The notes beneath the pieces were generated by a model. That model ran no database searches. It was given only the letters and a program-made list of their open reading frames with translations, and was not told the DNA's origin. From assembly GCA_964637345.1 (NCBI GenBank), contig CAZWTD010000008.1, positions 1-40,521 of the forward strand: 40,521 nucleotides of DNA, written 5' to 3'. The DNA is from CAZWTD01 sp964637345 (GTDB lineage Bacteria > Patescibacteriota > Patescibacteriia > HK-STAS-PATE-3). This document shows positions 6,789 to 14,416 of the stretch, in pieces (the first letter of the stretch is position 1; every line of letters begins with the position of its first letter). The position numbers and the translations under genes are program-made.

Positions 6789-7346
6789 ATGCAAATTCCG
6801 ACGCGTCCCGGCTGGATCGAGGTGATCTTCGGTCCAATGTTCTCTGGAAAAACCGAGGAGTTGATTCGGCGCCTCCGGAGCGCGAGTTTCGGCAAAGGGA
6901 AGGTGTTGGTGTATCGTCCAGCGCGGGACAGCCGCTCGGCGCCGAACCACATCGAAGCCCATTCTGGAACGAGCCTTCAAGCTCAAGTGATTCAGGTCTT
7001 CCCCCAGGTTTCAGAAGTTACCGAAGCCGGGGCGAACGTTGTCGGTATCGATGAGGCGCAGTTCTTCGACCCGCGCGAGCTGACGGAGTTCTGCGAAGCC
7101 CTGGCTCTCGCTGGGGTGCGCGTCATCGTCGCCGGTCTCGACCTCGACTTCGAGCGCCGTGCCTTCGAATGGTTCACGCTCCTCGCCAGTCAGTCTGAAG
7201 AGTCGTTGAAGCTGACTGCGACCTGTGCTGTGTGTGGGAATGTCGCCGTCTTTTCACGACGAGTCGACGGATCAGGTGAGCGGATCGAAGTCGGCGGCGA
7301 GGAACGCTACCAACCCCGCTGTCGGCATTGCTTCGACCGCGACTAA
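6789..7346 (+). CDS. tdk: Thymidine kinase, type II
   Basis: 185 aa. Walker A GPMFSGKTEEL (about residues 15-25), Walker B DEAQFF (about 86-91), and the zinc site CAVCGN ... RCRHC near the C-terminus are all present, as in tetrameric type II thymidine kinases. It salvages thymidine to dTMP. ATG 6789 is chosen over ATG 6762 because the SD AAAGGAGGGG (6775-6784) lies at the right distance only for 6789. It has its own promoter and terminator and is divergent from thyX. Confidence 0.95.
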   Translation: MQIPTRPGWIEVIFGPMFSGKTEELIRRLRSASFGKGKVLVYRPARDSRSAPNHIEAHSGTSLQAQVIQVFPQVSEVTEAGANVVGIDEAQFFDPRELTEFCEALALAGVRVIVAGLDLDFERRAFEWFTLLASQSEESLKLTATCAVCGNVAVFSRRVDGSGERIEVGGEERYQPRCRHCFDRD

Positions 7347-7353
7347 GTTCTTC

Positions 7354-7394
7354 CCAGGCTGGATGCCCTCCGCGTCCAGCCTGGCTTCTTCTTT
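7354..7394 (+). terminator. Intrinsic terminator of tdk
   Basis: Perfect 10-bp stem CCAGGCTGGA (7354-7363) / TCCAGCCTGG (7375-7384), followed by CTTCTTCTTT. Confidence 0.85.
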
Positions 7395-7401
7395 CAATCA
7401 T

Positions 7402-7410
7402 TGGTAGAAT
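7402..7410 (+). promoter_or_regulatory. Extended -10 in front of the thymidylate kinase gene
   Basis: TGGTAGAAT matches an extended -10 (TGnTAnnAT). The expected start point is within 1-2 nt of ATG 7419, implying a leaderless mRNA. There is no good -35. Confidence 0.4.
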
Positions 7411-7418
7411 TGAGGGTG

Positions 7419-8108
7419 ATGAAACGGCTGAAACGCGGAAAACTCATCGTTATTGATGGACTGGATGGGGCCGGGAAAGCCACCCAAGCCGCGCTCTTGC
7501 TTGCGCGCCTTCGTCGAGCTGGATATAAGACCGGCTTGCTCGATTTTCCTCAGTACGGAAAGACCTTTTTCGGCGATATGGTCGGTTTGTATTTGAATGG
7601 CGCCTATGGTCAGGCGACTGCGGTCAATCCCTACCTGGCCTCGCTTCTCTATGCCTTCGACCGCTGGCAGGCGAAGCCGAAGATTGAACGCTGGCTGCGC
7701 GAGGGCCGCGTCATTGTTGCGAATCGCTATACGACCTCGAACGCGATTCATCAGACTGCGAAAATGGCGGATCGTGGATCCCGCTTGGCCTTTCTCCGCT
7801 GGTTAAACGAGCTTGAGCATCGGGTTCTCGGCGTCCCGAAGCCTGACCTGGTGCTTTTTCTCAAGGTCCCGGGGACGATCGGCCGGAAGCTTGTGAAATT
7901 AAAAGGGCATCGGAACTATGTCGGAGCCGGCCAGGATCAGCACGAGCGGAGCCGGAAGCACCAGGCCGATGCCGAGGCGAACGCGAACGAGCTTGCACGG
8001 AAGTTGAAATGGACGACGGTCTCTTGTCTGACTCGGGGAAAGATTGACGAGCGGGGGGTGATCGCGGAGCGGGTTTGGGCTGCCTTACACGAGAAAGGAA
8101 TTCTATGA
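7419..8108 (+). CDS. Thymidylate kinase-like dNMP kinase
   Basis: 229 aa. P-loop DGLDGAGKATQ (about residues 13-23) is typical of thymidylate kinases. The DR(Y/W) region reads FDRWQAKP, and ANRYTTSNAIHQ corresponds to the dTMP-binding segment. It carries out dTMP to dTDP, following ThyX and thymidine kinase. The C-terminal half contains an insert-like basic stretch (LVKLKGHRNYVGAGQDQHERS), so it belongs to a diverged branch and other dNMP substrates are possible. The ORF could open at TTG 7401, but ATG 7419 is better. Its stop overlaps the next start (ATGA). Confidence 0.82.
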   Translation: MKRLKRGKLIVIDGLDGAGKATQAALLLARLRRAGYKTGLLDFPQYGKTFFGDMVGLYLNGAYGQATAVNPYLASLLYAFDRWQAKPKIERWLREGRVIVANRYTTSNAIHQTAKMADRGSRLAFLRWLNELEHRVLGVPKPDLVLFLKVPGTIGRKLVKLKGHRNYVGAGQDQHERSRKHQADAEANANELARKLKWTTVSCLTRGKIDERGVIAERVWAALHEKGIL

Positions 8109-8746
8109 AGATTACGAAGATCGGGCATAGTTGTCTGCTTGTTGAAGAAGGAAAAACGCGACTTCTGTTTGATCCGGGGAAATATACAACAGCCCAGAAC
8201 GATCTCACGGATGTAAACGCCGTGTTCATCACGCACCAGCATCAAGACCACACAGATCCGGAGTCGATACAGATACTCCTCGCGAAGAATCCCGGGCTGA
8301 CCGTGTACGCCAACCGCGGTGTCGAAGAGGTGTTACAGCCGAACGGAATCGCAGTTGAGCATTGTGAAAAAGGCAGCGTTGTTCACCTAGGCTCACTAAC
8401 CATCACCGCAATTCATGAGCACCATGCGCCGATCCATCCGATGGTGCCATCCGTGCAAAACACCTCGTTTCTTCTGAATGATGCCTTGTATATTCCCGGT
8501 GATACGGTTCAGCCGCCAATGACGGAAGTGAAGGCGATTGCGCTTCCAGTGTGCGCGCCGTGGCTTCGCCTCGCCGATGCAATTGACATGACTTTGAGCG
8601 CTAAGCCGAAGATATGTTTTCCGGTTCACGACGGGTGGTTTAAGGATTTTTATGGACCCTTCCATGATCTGCCGGCTAAGGTTTTGGGCGAGGCTGGAAT
8701 TGAGTTTATTCCCCTAAAACCCGGCGAGTCGATTGAGGTCGAATAA
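8105..8746 (+). CDS. MBL-fold metal-dependent hydrolase (UlaG/YtkL-like)
   Basis: 213 aa. The metallo-beta-lactamase zinc motif appears as THQHQDHTD (HxHxDH, about residues 40-48), with further ligand candidates HEHHAP (about 105-110), the aspartate in PGDTV (about 134-138), and VHDGW near 178-182. The N-terminal MKITKIGHSCLLVE is typical of the Lactamase_B_3 group. The substrate is unknown. ATG 8105 follows the SD AAAGGA by 6 nt and overlaps the tmk-like stop by 4 nt, so it is translationally coupled. Confidence 0.85.
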   Translation: MKITKIGHSCLLVEEGKTRLLFDPGKYTTAQNDLTDVNAVFITHQHQDHTDPESIQILLAKNPGLTVYANRGVEEVLQPNGIAVEHCEKGSVVHLGSLTITAIHEHHAPIHPMVPSVQNTSFLLNDALYIPGDTVQPPMTEVKAIALPVCAPWLRLADAIDMTLSAKPKICFPVHDGWFKDFYGPFHDLPAKVLGEAGIEFIPLKPGESIEVE

Positions 8747-8748
8747 AG

Positions 8749-8864
8749 CTCCTCGCGCCGTCATTCCGAGGCGAAGCCAAGGGATCTCCAATTGACTTGA
8801 AGTATAATTGAGACCTCTCATCCCGCCTTGCGGAATTCGAGGTGACGGCAACGGCGCGAGGGAG
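8749..8864. repeat. Inverted-repeat element, copy A (MITE-like)
   Basis: About 116 bp between the MBL gene and gatB. The ends are inverted (CTCGCGCCG ... CGGCGCGAG). The left arm carries GTCATTCCGAGGCGAAGCC and the right arm, read in reverse, CGTTGCCGTCACC. A second copy in inverse orientation lies at 16897-16996. The centre contains TATAAT (8803-8808) without a -35 at normal distance. Confidence 0.65.
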
Positions 8865-8895
8865 GTCAAACAGAAGTAGACAGAAGTTACTCACT

Positions 8896-10404
8896 ATGCC
8901 CACGACTTACGAAACCATCATCGGACTCGAAATCCACGTTCAACTCAAGACAAAGAGTAAGCTCTTCTGCTCGTGCGATAATGCTGGCGAGGATCAAGCT
9001 CCGAACACAACGATTTGTGAGATTTGTACGGCCCAACCCGGAACCCTCCCTGTTCCGAACCAGCAGGCGATCGACTGGGCGGTCCGCGCCGCGCTCGCGT
9101 TCAACGCATCTGTCGCTCCAGTCTCGAAATTCGACCGGAAGCATTACTTCTACCCTGATCTCCCGAAAGGGTTTCAGATTTCTCAGTACGATCAGCCGAT
9201 CGGGCAAGGGGGTCATCTCGATATCGAGCTCACGAGCGGGCCGGCGCGCATTCGGCTCGAGCGGCTTCACCTCGAAGAAGATTCGGCGAAGCTCCTCCAC
9301 GAGCCGGGGAGCGTGGATACCCGGATTGATTTCAACCGCGCCGGTACGCCGCTCATCGAGATTGTAACGAAGCCGGACCTTGCGAGCCCGGAAGCGGCAC
9401 GGGTTTTTCTCCGTGAGCTGCGCGCTGCGCTTCTTGCGCTCGGGGTTTCGGACGCAGATATGGAGAAAGGGCATCTTCGCGTTGATGCGAATATCTCGCT
9501 CCGCCCGGAAGGCGACGCGAAACTCTACCCGAAGACTGAGATAAAGAACCTGAATTCGTTTCGAGCCGTTGAGCGCGCGCTCGCCTTCGAAGGTGCGCGT
9601 CAGACAAAGCTTTGGGAGGCGGGGAAGCCGCCGAGCCAACTCGCGACGCGCGGCTGGGAAGAGACGAAGGGCGAGACGATTGAGCTGCGCGTCAAAGAGG
9701 AGGCTGCCGACTACCGTTATTTTCCAGAGCCGGATATCCCGCCGCTGCATTTCTCTCCAGAGTTTCTCCAGTCCGTCGCCGCATCCCTTCCGGAAATGCC
9801 GGCTGCTCGGCGTCAGCGTTTTCAGGACGAGTATAGCTTAACCGCGCTCGATGCTGAATCACTCGTCGCCCAGCCGAAGCTCGCCGACTACGCTGAGTCG
9901 GTTGTGAATGAGTATAAAGCCTGGCTGCTCGTCGACAAGGCGAACACAGACGGCTTGACCTGGGAGTCGGGGAGGGAGGCTTTCGCAAAGCTGGTCGCAA
10001 ATTGGCTGCTGAATCGTTTCTCGAAGCGTTGTCTGGACGCTGGAATCAGCCCGGAGACAAGTCCGATCACTCCGGAAAATTTTGCCGAGTTTTTAAAACT
10101 CATCCAGCAAGGCTCTTTGAAGGCGGCGGCTGCCCAGCAAGTCTTTGATCGGATGTTTGAGACCGGCGGCGATCCATCCGATATCGTTGCGTCGGAGGGG
10201 CTCGGTCTGGTGAGCGATGAATCAGCGGTGCTTGAGGTTGTCCTCAAGGTTATTGACGCCAACCCGAAGGAAGCCGAGGCATATCGGAAGGGGAAGATTG
10301 CGCTTTTGAAGTTTTTTGTCGGGCAGGTGATGAAGGCAACTGGCGGCCGTGCAGATCCGGAGATAGCCGAGCGCTTGCTCGCCGAGCGACTGGGTGCGGA
10401 GTAA
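8896..10404 (+). CDS. gatB: Asp-tRNA(Asn)/Glu-tRNA(Gln) amidotransferase subunit B
   Basis: 502 aa from ATG 8896, with the usual N-terminus TYETIIGLEIHVQLKTKSKL. The kinase domain has the Cys pairs CSCDNAGE and ICEICTAQPG (zinc site in canonical GatB), GHLRVDANISLRP (about residues 193-205) and KTEIKNLNSFRAVERAL (about 214-230). The C-terminal YqeY-like tail domain ends in AEIAERLLAERLG-like sequence. GatB phosphorylates and transamidates misacylated tRNA together with GatA and GatC, which are not in this window. The longer frame from 8842 would translate the right arm of repeat A and is rejected. Confidence 0.97.
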   Translation: MPTTYETIIGLEIHVQLKTKSKLFCSCDNAGEDQAPNTTICEICTAQPGTLPVPNQQAIDWAVRAALAFNASVAPVSKFDRKHYFYPDLPKGFQISQYDQPIGQGGHLDIELTSGPARIRLERLHLEEDSAKLLHEPGSVDTRIDFNRAGTPLIEIVTKPDLASPEAARVFLRELRAALLALGVSDADMEKGHLRVDANISLRPEGDAKLYPKTEIKNLNSFRAVERALAFEGARQTKLWEAGKPPSQLATRGWEETKGETIELRVKEEAADYRYFPEPDIPPLHFSPEFLQSVAASLPEMPAARRQRFQDEYSLTALDAESLVAQPKLADYAESVVNEYKAWLLVDKANTDGLTWESGREAFAKLVANWLLNRFSKRCLDAGISPETSPITPENFAEFLKLIQQGSLKAAAAQQVFDRMFETGGDPSDIVASEGLGLVSDESAVLEVVLKVIDANPKEAEAYRKGKIALLKFFVGQVMKATGGRADPEIAERLLAERLGAE

Positions 10405-10409
10405 TTGTT

Positions 10410-11396
10410 ATGCGCGTTCAGATAACCAAACTTCAATCAATACTTGAGGGAAAACTCCGAGCGATTGGCTTCTCCGCTGCCGATGCTCGAATCGTTGTTG
10501 CTGAGCATCTCCTCGGCGAATTAAAAGGGAAGCGCTCGCACGGTGTGTACGCCTTCATTCGCGAGTTCGAGAAGCTTCGAACGCGGCCGCGCGGGCGTTT
10601 TCGGATTGCAAAAAATAAAGCAGCCTATGCTTTTATTGAAGGGAACCGCGATCTCGGCCAGCTTGTTGCTGATAAGGCAATTCGACTCGGAATGGAGAAA
10701 GCAAGGAAAAGCGGAGTAGCAATGGTTGGCGGGCGAAACATCCACGCCTTTCTCCGTCCAGGAACTTGGGCCGAAATGGCTGCCCGGAAGGGTTTCGTTG
10801 CCCTCTGTTTCAATTATGGCGGCGGTCCATTGATTGCTGCCCCTGGGGCACGAGAATCCGTCATTTCAACGAATCCGATCGGGATTGGAATTCCTAATTC
10901 GCCAAACCCGTTTGTGATTGATATGGCCGTTTCCGAGCGGGCATTCTTTCATATCCGGCTTGCCCGCGAGCTTGGAAAACGGATTCCGTCCAGTTGGGCG
11001 ATTGACCAAAACGGGCGTCCGACTACGGATTCGAAAAAGGTCGTTGCAGCGCAGCCTTTTGGAGGATATAAAGGTTTTGCACTTGGACTAGCGCTTGAGC
11101 TTCTTACTGGTCCGCTTGTTCGAACCGAGGTTGGGAAGCGGACGCAGAATGTTCGCGGGTTTCTTTTTATTGTTTTGAATCCGAATGTGTTCGGATCCCG
11201 GGATGCTTTTCGTAGAGGCGTTCGAGGACTACTTCGCGAAGTGAAAACGGCGAAACGAATTCCGGGAGTTCGGGAAATTGCAATCCCAGGCGATCGGTCA
11301 TTCCGGACTGAAGCGATAAACCGGAAGCGAGGTTGGATTGAGGTAGAGCAATCAATCTACGAACAAATTGTCGGACTCAAGACGGTCCGCGATTAA
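10410..11396 (+). CDS. Ldh/MdhB family NAD(P)-dependent dehydrogenase (malate/L-lactate type 2)
   Basis: 328 aa. Family blocks are KRSHGVYAF (about residues 40-48, family form SHG), NPIGIGIPN (about 150-158), and GGYKGFALGLALELLTGPL (about 217-235), typical of the Ldh_2 fold (not the Rossmann-fold LDH). It probably reduces or oxidises a 2-hydroxy/2-keto acid such as malate or lactate; the substrate cannot be fixed. It is 328 aa, a little shorter than many members. It starts 5 nt after gatB and is likely cotranscribed. Confidence 0.82.
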   Translation: MRVQITKLQSILEGKLRAIGFSAADARIVVAEHLLGELKGKRSHGVYAFIREFEKLRTRPRGRFRIAKNKAAYAFIEGNRDLGQLVADKAIRLGMEKARKSGVAMVGGRNIHAFLRPGTWAEMAARKGFVALCFNYGGGPLIAAPGARESVISTNPIGIGIPNSPNPFVIDMAVSERAFFHIRLARELGKRIPSSWAIDQNGRPTTDSKKVVAAQPFGGYKGFALGLALELLTGPLVRTEVGKRTQNVRGFLFIVLNPNVFGSRDAFRRGVRGLLREVKTAKRIPGVREIAIPGDRSFRTEAINRKRGWIEVEQSIYEQIVGLKTVRD

Positions 11397-11409
11397 GCGT
11401 GGTGCGTAC

Positions 11410-11438
11410 TTGACGTTTGAAAGCGAGGCGCGTACACT
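11410..11438 (+). promoter_or_regulatory. Promoter of the pyrBI unit
   Basis: TTGACG (11410-11415), 17-bp spacer, TACACT (11433-11438). The start point is expected near 11445, only about 4 nt before the leader ORF. Confidence 0.75.
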
Positions 11439-11448
11439 GCCTCGCAGT

Positions 11449-11505
11449 ATGAAGAAACCCGTGTCCAACACGGGAGGGACCAATAACGGAACATCGCCCC
11501 GGTAG
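11449..11505 (+). CDS. Putative leader peptide of the pyrBI attenuator
   Basis: An 18-codon ORF reading MKKPVSNTGGTNNGTSPR and ending TAG at 11503-11505. The stop lies exactly in the loop of the downstream terminator hairpin, so a ribosome finishing it would cover the terminator's 5' arm. This is the geometry of the enteric pyrL leader. The 5' UTR would be only about 4 nt. No SD is visible, so translation is inferred from the architecture only. Confidence 0.5.
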   Translation: MKKPVSNTGGTNNGTSPR

Positions 11506-11525
11506 CGGGGCGTTTTCGTTTTTGT
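11458..11525 (+). terminator. Attenuator in front of pyrBI
   Basis: Hairpin 1 is CCCGTGT (11458-11464) / ACACGGG (11468-11474). Hairpin 2 is CGCCCC (11495-11500) / GGGGCG (11507-11512), followed by TTTTCGTTTTTG. Hairpin 2 is an intrinsic terminator located between promoter and gene, so transcription of pyrBI requires read-through. Confidence 0.75.
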
Positions 11526-11565
11526 CGTACGGGATCGATCATTGACAACCAGCAGGGGAGGGTAT

Positions 11566-13032
11566 GTGAAACACGTCATTTCCGCCGGGGATTTTACCCG
11601 GGAGTACATCGAACACGTACTCGTAAGCGCGGAGACGCTCCGGCCAATTTGGAATGGTCGACAGCCACGCGGGGCGCAGACTGCTATCGGGACAGTTCGG
11701 CTCCTTTTCGATGAATCGAGCACACGAACGTCCGGCTCCTTCGAAAAAGCAGCCTGGCTAAACGGTATGCCGAGCGTTCTGACTGCCAGCGCTGCGACCT
11801 CACTCGTGAAGGGTGAAACGCTCGGCGCGACCGCCCGGATGTATTCAGGACAGAACGCCTGGGCGCTTGTCATGCGGACGAAGATCGAGGGCGGGGCGCG
11901 CTGGGTCGCAGAGATGGCGTCTCGGCACGGCATCAAGCTCTGTGTTCTGAACGCCGGCGACGGAGCCAACGAGCATCCCAGCCAGGCCCTGCTCGACCTG
12001 TACACGATCAAGCGGCGACTCGGACGGCTTAGCGGGTTTCGGATCGGCATCGTGGGAGACTTGAAGCTCTCGCGGACCGTGCATTCGCTCATCCGAGCCC
12101 TTCGTCTCCTCGATGGGGTTGAGATCGTCTTGGTCTCGGCTCCGGAGGCGAGTCTGCCGTGGTGGTACACGCAGGGAATGCAGAACGTAACGTTTGCGGA
12201 TACACTTGATGCGCTCGTGGGTTGTGATTTCGTGTACACAACCCGGGTTCAGCGAGAACGCTTCATCAACGACTACGAGTACGGAAAAATCCGTGGTCTC
12301 TTCGTGGTAGATCAGGCAGTTCTCGATATGCTCGGAGCGAGAACGTTGATCATGCACCCGATGCCGGTCGGCGATGACGAGATTCACCCTGGAATTCTCA
12401 TGCATCCGCACGTCATCATTGACGAGCAGGCCGCAAACGGCATCCCGGTCCGGATGGCCCTCCTTTCGTCGGCGTTAGCGTGCATTGAGGATCTGACGCC
12501 GATCGAGGCGCCTGATCCGACAATGGACGAACAGACGATGGGGAGCGTCGGTGAAGCCTTGGNNNNNNNNNNCGCTGAAGGCCAGCACTTCACTCCGATC
12601 CAGAACGGAACGGTCATTGACCATTTGCCGATGGGGTCGGGTCAGCGCATAATGGCCCTCCTTCGTCCAGACGATGGAGATGGGGTTGTCGTGTTGTCTC
12701 GAGGCCTTCGGAGCGGTAAGTCGAAGGATGGACGGAAGGACGCCCTTGTTCTCGAAGGCCGATTCCTCGACCCGAACCAGCTGGCCGCTGTTGCTGTTCT
12801 GGCACCGGGAGTGACCTTCAACGTGTTCCAGGAAGGTCAGTTCAGGAAGGTGCGCGTTACGGGGGTTCCTTCGGTGACCGGGATCGGGCGCTGTCCGAAC
12901 CCGGCTTGCGTGACGCATCACGACGCTGAAGCCGCGCTCTACCCTCATTTCCACGTCTACGGCGAGGACCGGGGCGTGCTGTCCTGTCACTACTGTGAGC
13001 AGTACTTCGACCGTTCTGAAGTCCTTGCCTAA
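11566..13032 (+). CDS. pyrB: Aspartate carbamoyltransferase, catalytic (PyrB) and regulatory (PyrI) parts in one frame across an assembly gap
   Basis: Residues 1 to about 332 are PyrB: KHVISAGDF, the carbamoyl-phosphate loop DESSTRTSGSF, GANEHPSQALLDLYTI, and MHPMPVGDDEIHPG. After the Ns (12563-12572) comes PyrI: NGTVIDHLPMGSGQRIMALL and the zinc domain CPNPACVTHH ... CHYCEQYF. With exactly 10 Ns the frame stays open, suggesting a PyrB-PyrI fusion as in Thermotoga, but gap length in assemblies is often arbitrary, so two genes are possible. PyrBI catalyses the committed step of UMP synthesis; PyrI brings nucleotide control. GTG 11566 is used because GGGGAGG precedes it and the protein then begins like other PyrB; the frame itself opens at TTG 11542. 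Confidence 0.88.
   Translation: MKHVISAGDFTREYIEHVLVSAETLRPIWNGRQPRGAQTAIGTVRLLFDESSTRTSGSFEKAAWLNGMPSVLTASAATSLVKGETLGATARMYSGQNAWALVMRTKIEGGARWVAEMASRHGIKLCVLNAGDGANEHPSQALLDLYTIKRRLGRLSGFRIGIVGDLKLSRTVHSLIRALRLLDGVEIVLVSAPEASLPWWYTQGMQNVTFADTLDALVGCDFVYTTRVQRERFINDYEYGKIRGLFVVDQAVLDMLGARTLIMHPMPVGDDEIHPGILMHPHVIIDEQAANGIPVRMALLSSALACIEDLTPIEAPDPTMDEQTMGSVGEALXXXXAEGQHFTPIQNGTVIDHLPMGSGQRIMALLRPDDGDGVVVLSRGLRSGKSKDGRKDALVLEGRFLDPNQLAAVAVLAPGVTFNVFQEGQFRKVRVTGVPSVTGIGRCPNPACVTHHDAEAALYPHFHVYGEDRGVLSCHYCEQYFDRSEVLA
12563..12572. other. Assembly gap (10 N)
   Basis: Ten undetermined bases at the PyrB/PyrI junction. Confidence 1.
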
Positions 13033-13048
13033 CCTTGAACCTTCAACA

Positions 13049-13087
13049 CCCCGCCTGGCGCTTCTGTGCTTGGCGGGGTTTCCTTTT
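13049..13087 (+). terminator. Intrinsic terminator of pyrBI
   Basis: CCCCGCC (13049-13055) / GGCGGGG (13072-13078), followed by TTTCCTTTTT. Confidence 0.85.
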
Positions 13088-13095
13088 TGCGGATA

Positions 13096-13124
13096 TTGCT
13101 GGACAGGCAATCGAGGGGTATACT
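13096..13124 (+). promoter_or_regulatory. Promoter of a small gene unit
   Basis: TTGCTG (13096-13101), 17-bp spacer, TATACT (13119-13124). It is followed by a leader of about 70 nt in which TGGCG and CGCCA arms could pair. Confidence 0.55.
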
Positions 13125-13202
13125 GAAGCCAGTGGCGCGGTAGTGAAGTGACGGAAGACCGGACGCCATTAGGCAACGTACCTTTCCCGAGAGGAGGGAC
13201 CC

Positions 13203-13301
13203 ATGAACAACAAGGACCCTGCGCGTTTTGTCGCATCGCAGGAGGTCGACGATCGTCGGTCGTCGGCTCGTCTCCCTCGGGAGGGAGGTGATCCACGCTA
13301 A
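13203..13301 (+). CDS. Small orphan ORF (32 aa) with its own promoter and SD
   Basis: The ATG at 13203 is preceded by GAGAGGAGGGACCC, a near-perfect SD, and the unit has a promoter (13096-13124) and a hairpin downstream (13395-13424). The 32-aa product is hydrophilic and rich in Asp and Arg (begins MNNKDPARFV), with no recognised domain. The base composition and lack of homology evidence leave open that this is a structured RNA rather than a peptide. Between 13302 and 13394 I see only a short GACTCA/TGAGTC hairpin. Confidence 0.4.
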   Translation: MNNKDPARFVASQEVDDRRSSARLPREGGDPR

Positions 13302-13394
13302 TCCGGCATCGAGAGGGAGATGCTCACCTGGGTGGGGTGGTCGGGGGTCAGCTGACTCATCTCTGAGTCGGTTGCCAGATGGGGGGGTGCACTG

Positions 13395-13430
13395 GGCGGC
13401 GAAGGCTTCTACGCTTTCGCCGCCATTTCT
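13395..13430 (+). terminator. Hairpin at the end of the small gene unit, overlapping the miaA 3' end
   Basis: GGCGGCGAA (13395-13403) / TTCGCCGCC (13416-13424), followed by ATTTCTTG. The miaA stop codon (opposite strand) lies in the loop. The T-run is weak. Confidence 0.5.
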
Positions 13431-14305
13431 TGCAGGTAGGAGCGAATCCAGCGAGCCGCCTCCGCTTCGTTTTTGATCCAACGGATATTCGGATCGCGTT
13501 TCCACCAGGTCATCTGCCGCCGGGCAAAGGCGTGGATCGCGCCCTGGAGTTGGGAAATCATTTCGCTCTTCGTGATTTGTCCCTGGAGGAAGCGGGCGAT
13601 AAAACGATACTCAAGCCCGAAGGATTCGAGCCGCTTCCAGCTCACGCCTGCTTCATGCAATCGACGAACTTCTGTAATCATGCCGAGACGAAGGCGAGCA
13701 TCAAGGCGTACATTAATCCGTCGATAGAGCAGGTTGCGAGGCAGGTTGATGCCGAGGATGAGGGCGTTGGTATCTCTTCGTTCGAGTTGTGGGATTGGTC
13801 GGCCTGTACTTTTGACAATTTCCAAAGCTCGGATGAGGCGACGTCGGTTTTTTTGATCAATAGTTTGTGCGCGCATCGGGTCGAGTTTTTGTAGCTCGCG
13901 AATGAGTCGGGGAGTGCTCCAGCCCTCGAGTTTTTTTCGAAGCGTCGCGTTGGGTTTCACAATGGGGAAGTGTTGCTCGTAGACAATCGCGTCAACGTAG
14001 AGCGGGGATCCGCCGACAAGCCAGAACGGCGTTTTCGCTGTCCGCATCACCCGGGCGACCCGGCGTTGAAAATCAACCACGGTGAATTGTCGCTTCGGAT
14101 CGGCGACGTCGAGGAGTTCATGCGGAACGCCGTTCATTTCCCGCTTGGTGACCTTGCCCGTTCCGAGCTTCATTCCGCGGTAGACTTGGCGCGAGTCAGC
14201 GGAAATAACTGTGCCGCCGAAGCGCTGTGCAAGCCGAATGGAGAGCGCGGTTTTTCCGCAGGCGGTCGGGCCGATGATGGCGATGAGGGGTTTGGGTAAT
14301 TCCAT
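13409..14305 (-). CDS. miaA: tRNA dimethylallyltransferase
   Basis: 298 aa. P-loop GPTACGKTALS (about residues 12-22), SADSRQVYRGMKLGTGK (about 35-51), and GGSPLYVDAIVY (about 97-108, family form GGTGLY) are all present. The C-terminal region has ATRQMTWWK-like sequence here as ARRQMTWWKR. MiaA prenylates A37 of tRNAs reading codons that begin with U. It lies 157 nt downstream of miaB on the same strand, so the two A37-modification steps are probably cotranscribed. Confidence 0.96.
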   Translation of the reverse strand: MELPKPLIAIIGPTACGKTALSIRLAQRFGGTVISADSRQVYRGMKLGTGKVTKREMNGVPHELLDVADPKRQFTVVDFQRRVARVMRTAKTPFWLVGGSPLYVDAIVYEQHFPIVKPNATLRKKLEGWSTPRLIRELQKLDPMRAQTIDQKNRRRLIRALEIVKSTGRPIPQLERRDTNALILGINLPRNLLYRRINVRLDARLRLGMITEVRRLHEAGVSWKRLESFGLEYRFIARFLQGQITKSEMISQLQGAIHAFARRQMTWWKRDPNIRWIKNEAEAARWIRSYLQEMAAKA

Positions 14306-14317
14306 AGAATTGTTCGG

Positions 14318-14416
14318 CTAGAGCCGTCTACGTTCTGTAACCAGAAAGTAGCAAAGAGTTTCGGGGGCTGTGAATGCCGTAACCTTTACATGCTGTTGTT
14401 GTTCTGAAAGCGCCAT
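14318..14416 (-). CDS. Possible 32-aa ORF between miaB and miaA
   Basis: An ATG at 14416 opens a 32-codon frame (begins MALSEQQQHVKVTAF, ends TERRRL), stopping at 14318-14320, 12 nt before the miaA start. It fills most of the miaB-miaA gap, and GGGGG lies 6 nt upstream. Its 5' half lies inside the loop and 3' arm of the 14360-14430 hairpin. There is no recognised domain; coding is uncertain. Confidence 0.3.
   Translation of the reverse strand: MALSEQQQHVKVTAFTAPETLCYFLVTERRRL

Noticed and set aside
6665..6952. N-terminal extension of the ThyX frame on the - strand
   Set aside because: It overlaps tdk and its promoter on the other strand, and the thyX promoter at 6690-6718 would lie inside it; the added residues have no ThyX character.
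8792..8808. Promoter TTGACT-TATAAT for gatB
   Set aside because: The two boxes are only 5 bp apart, so they cannot act together.
8842..8895. Earlier start of gatB
   Set aside because: It would translate the right arm of repeat A; GatB homology begins right at ATG 8896.
11449..11525. PyrR-binding attenuator
   Set aside because: No conserved PyrR binding-loop sequence was seen in the leader; the leader ORF arrangement fits better.
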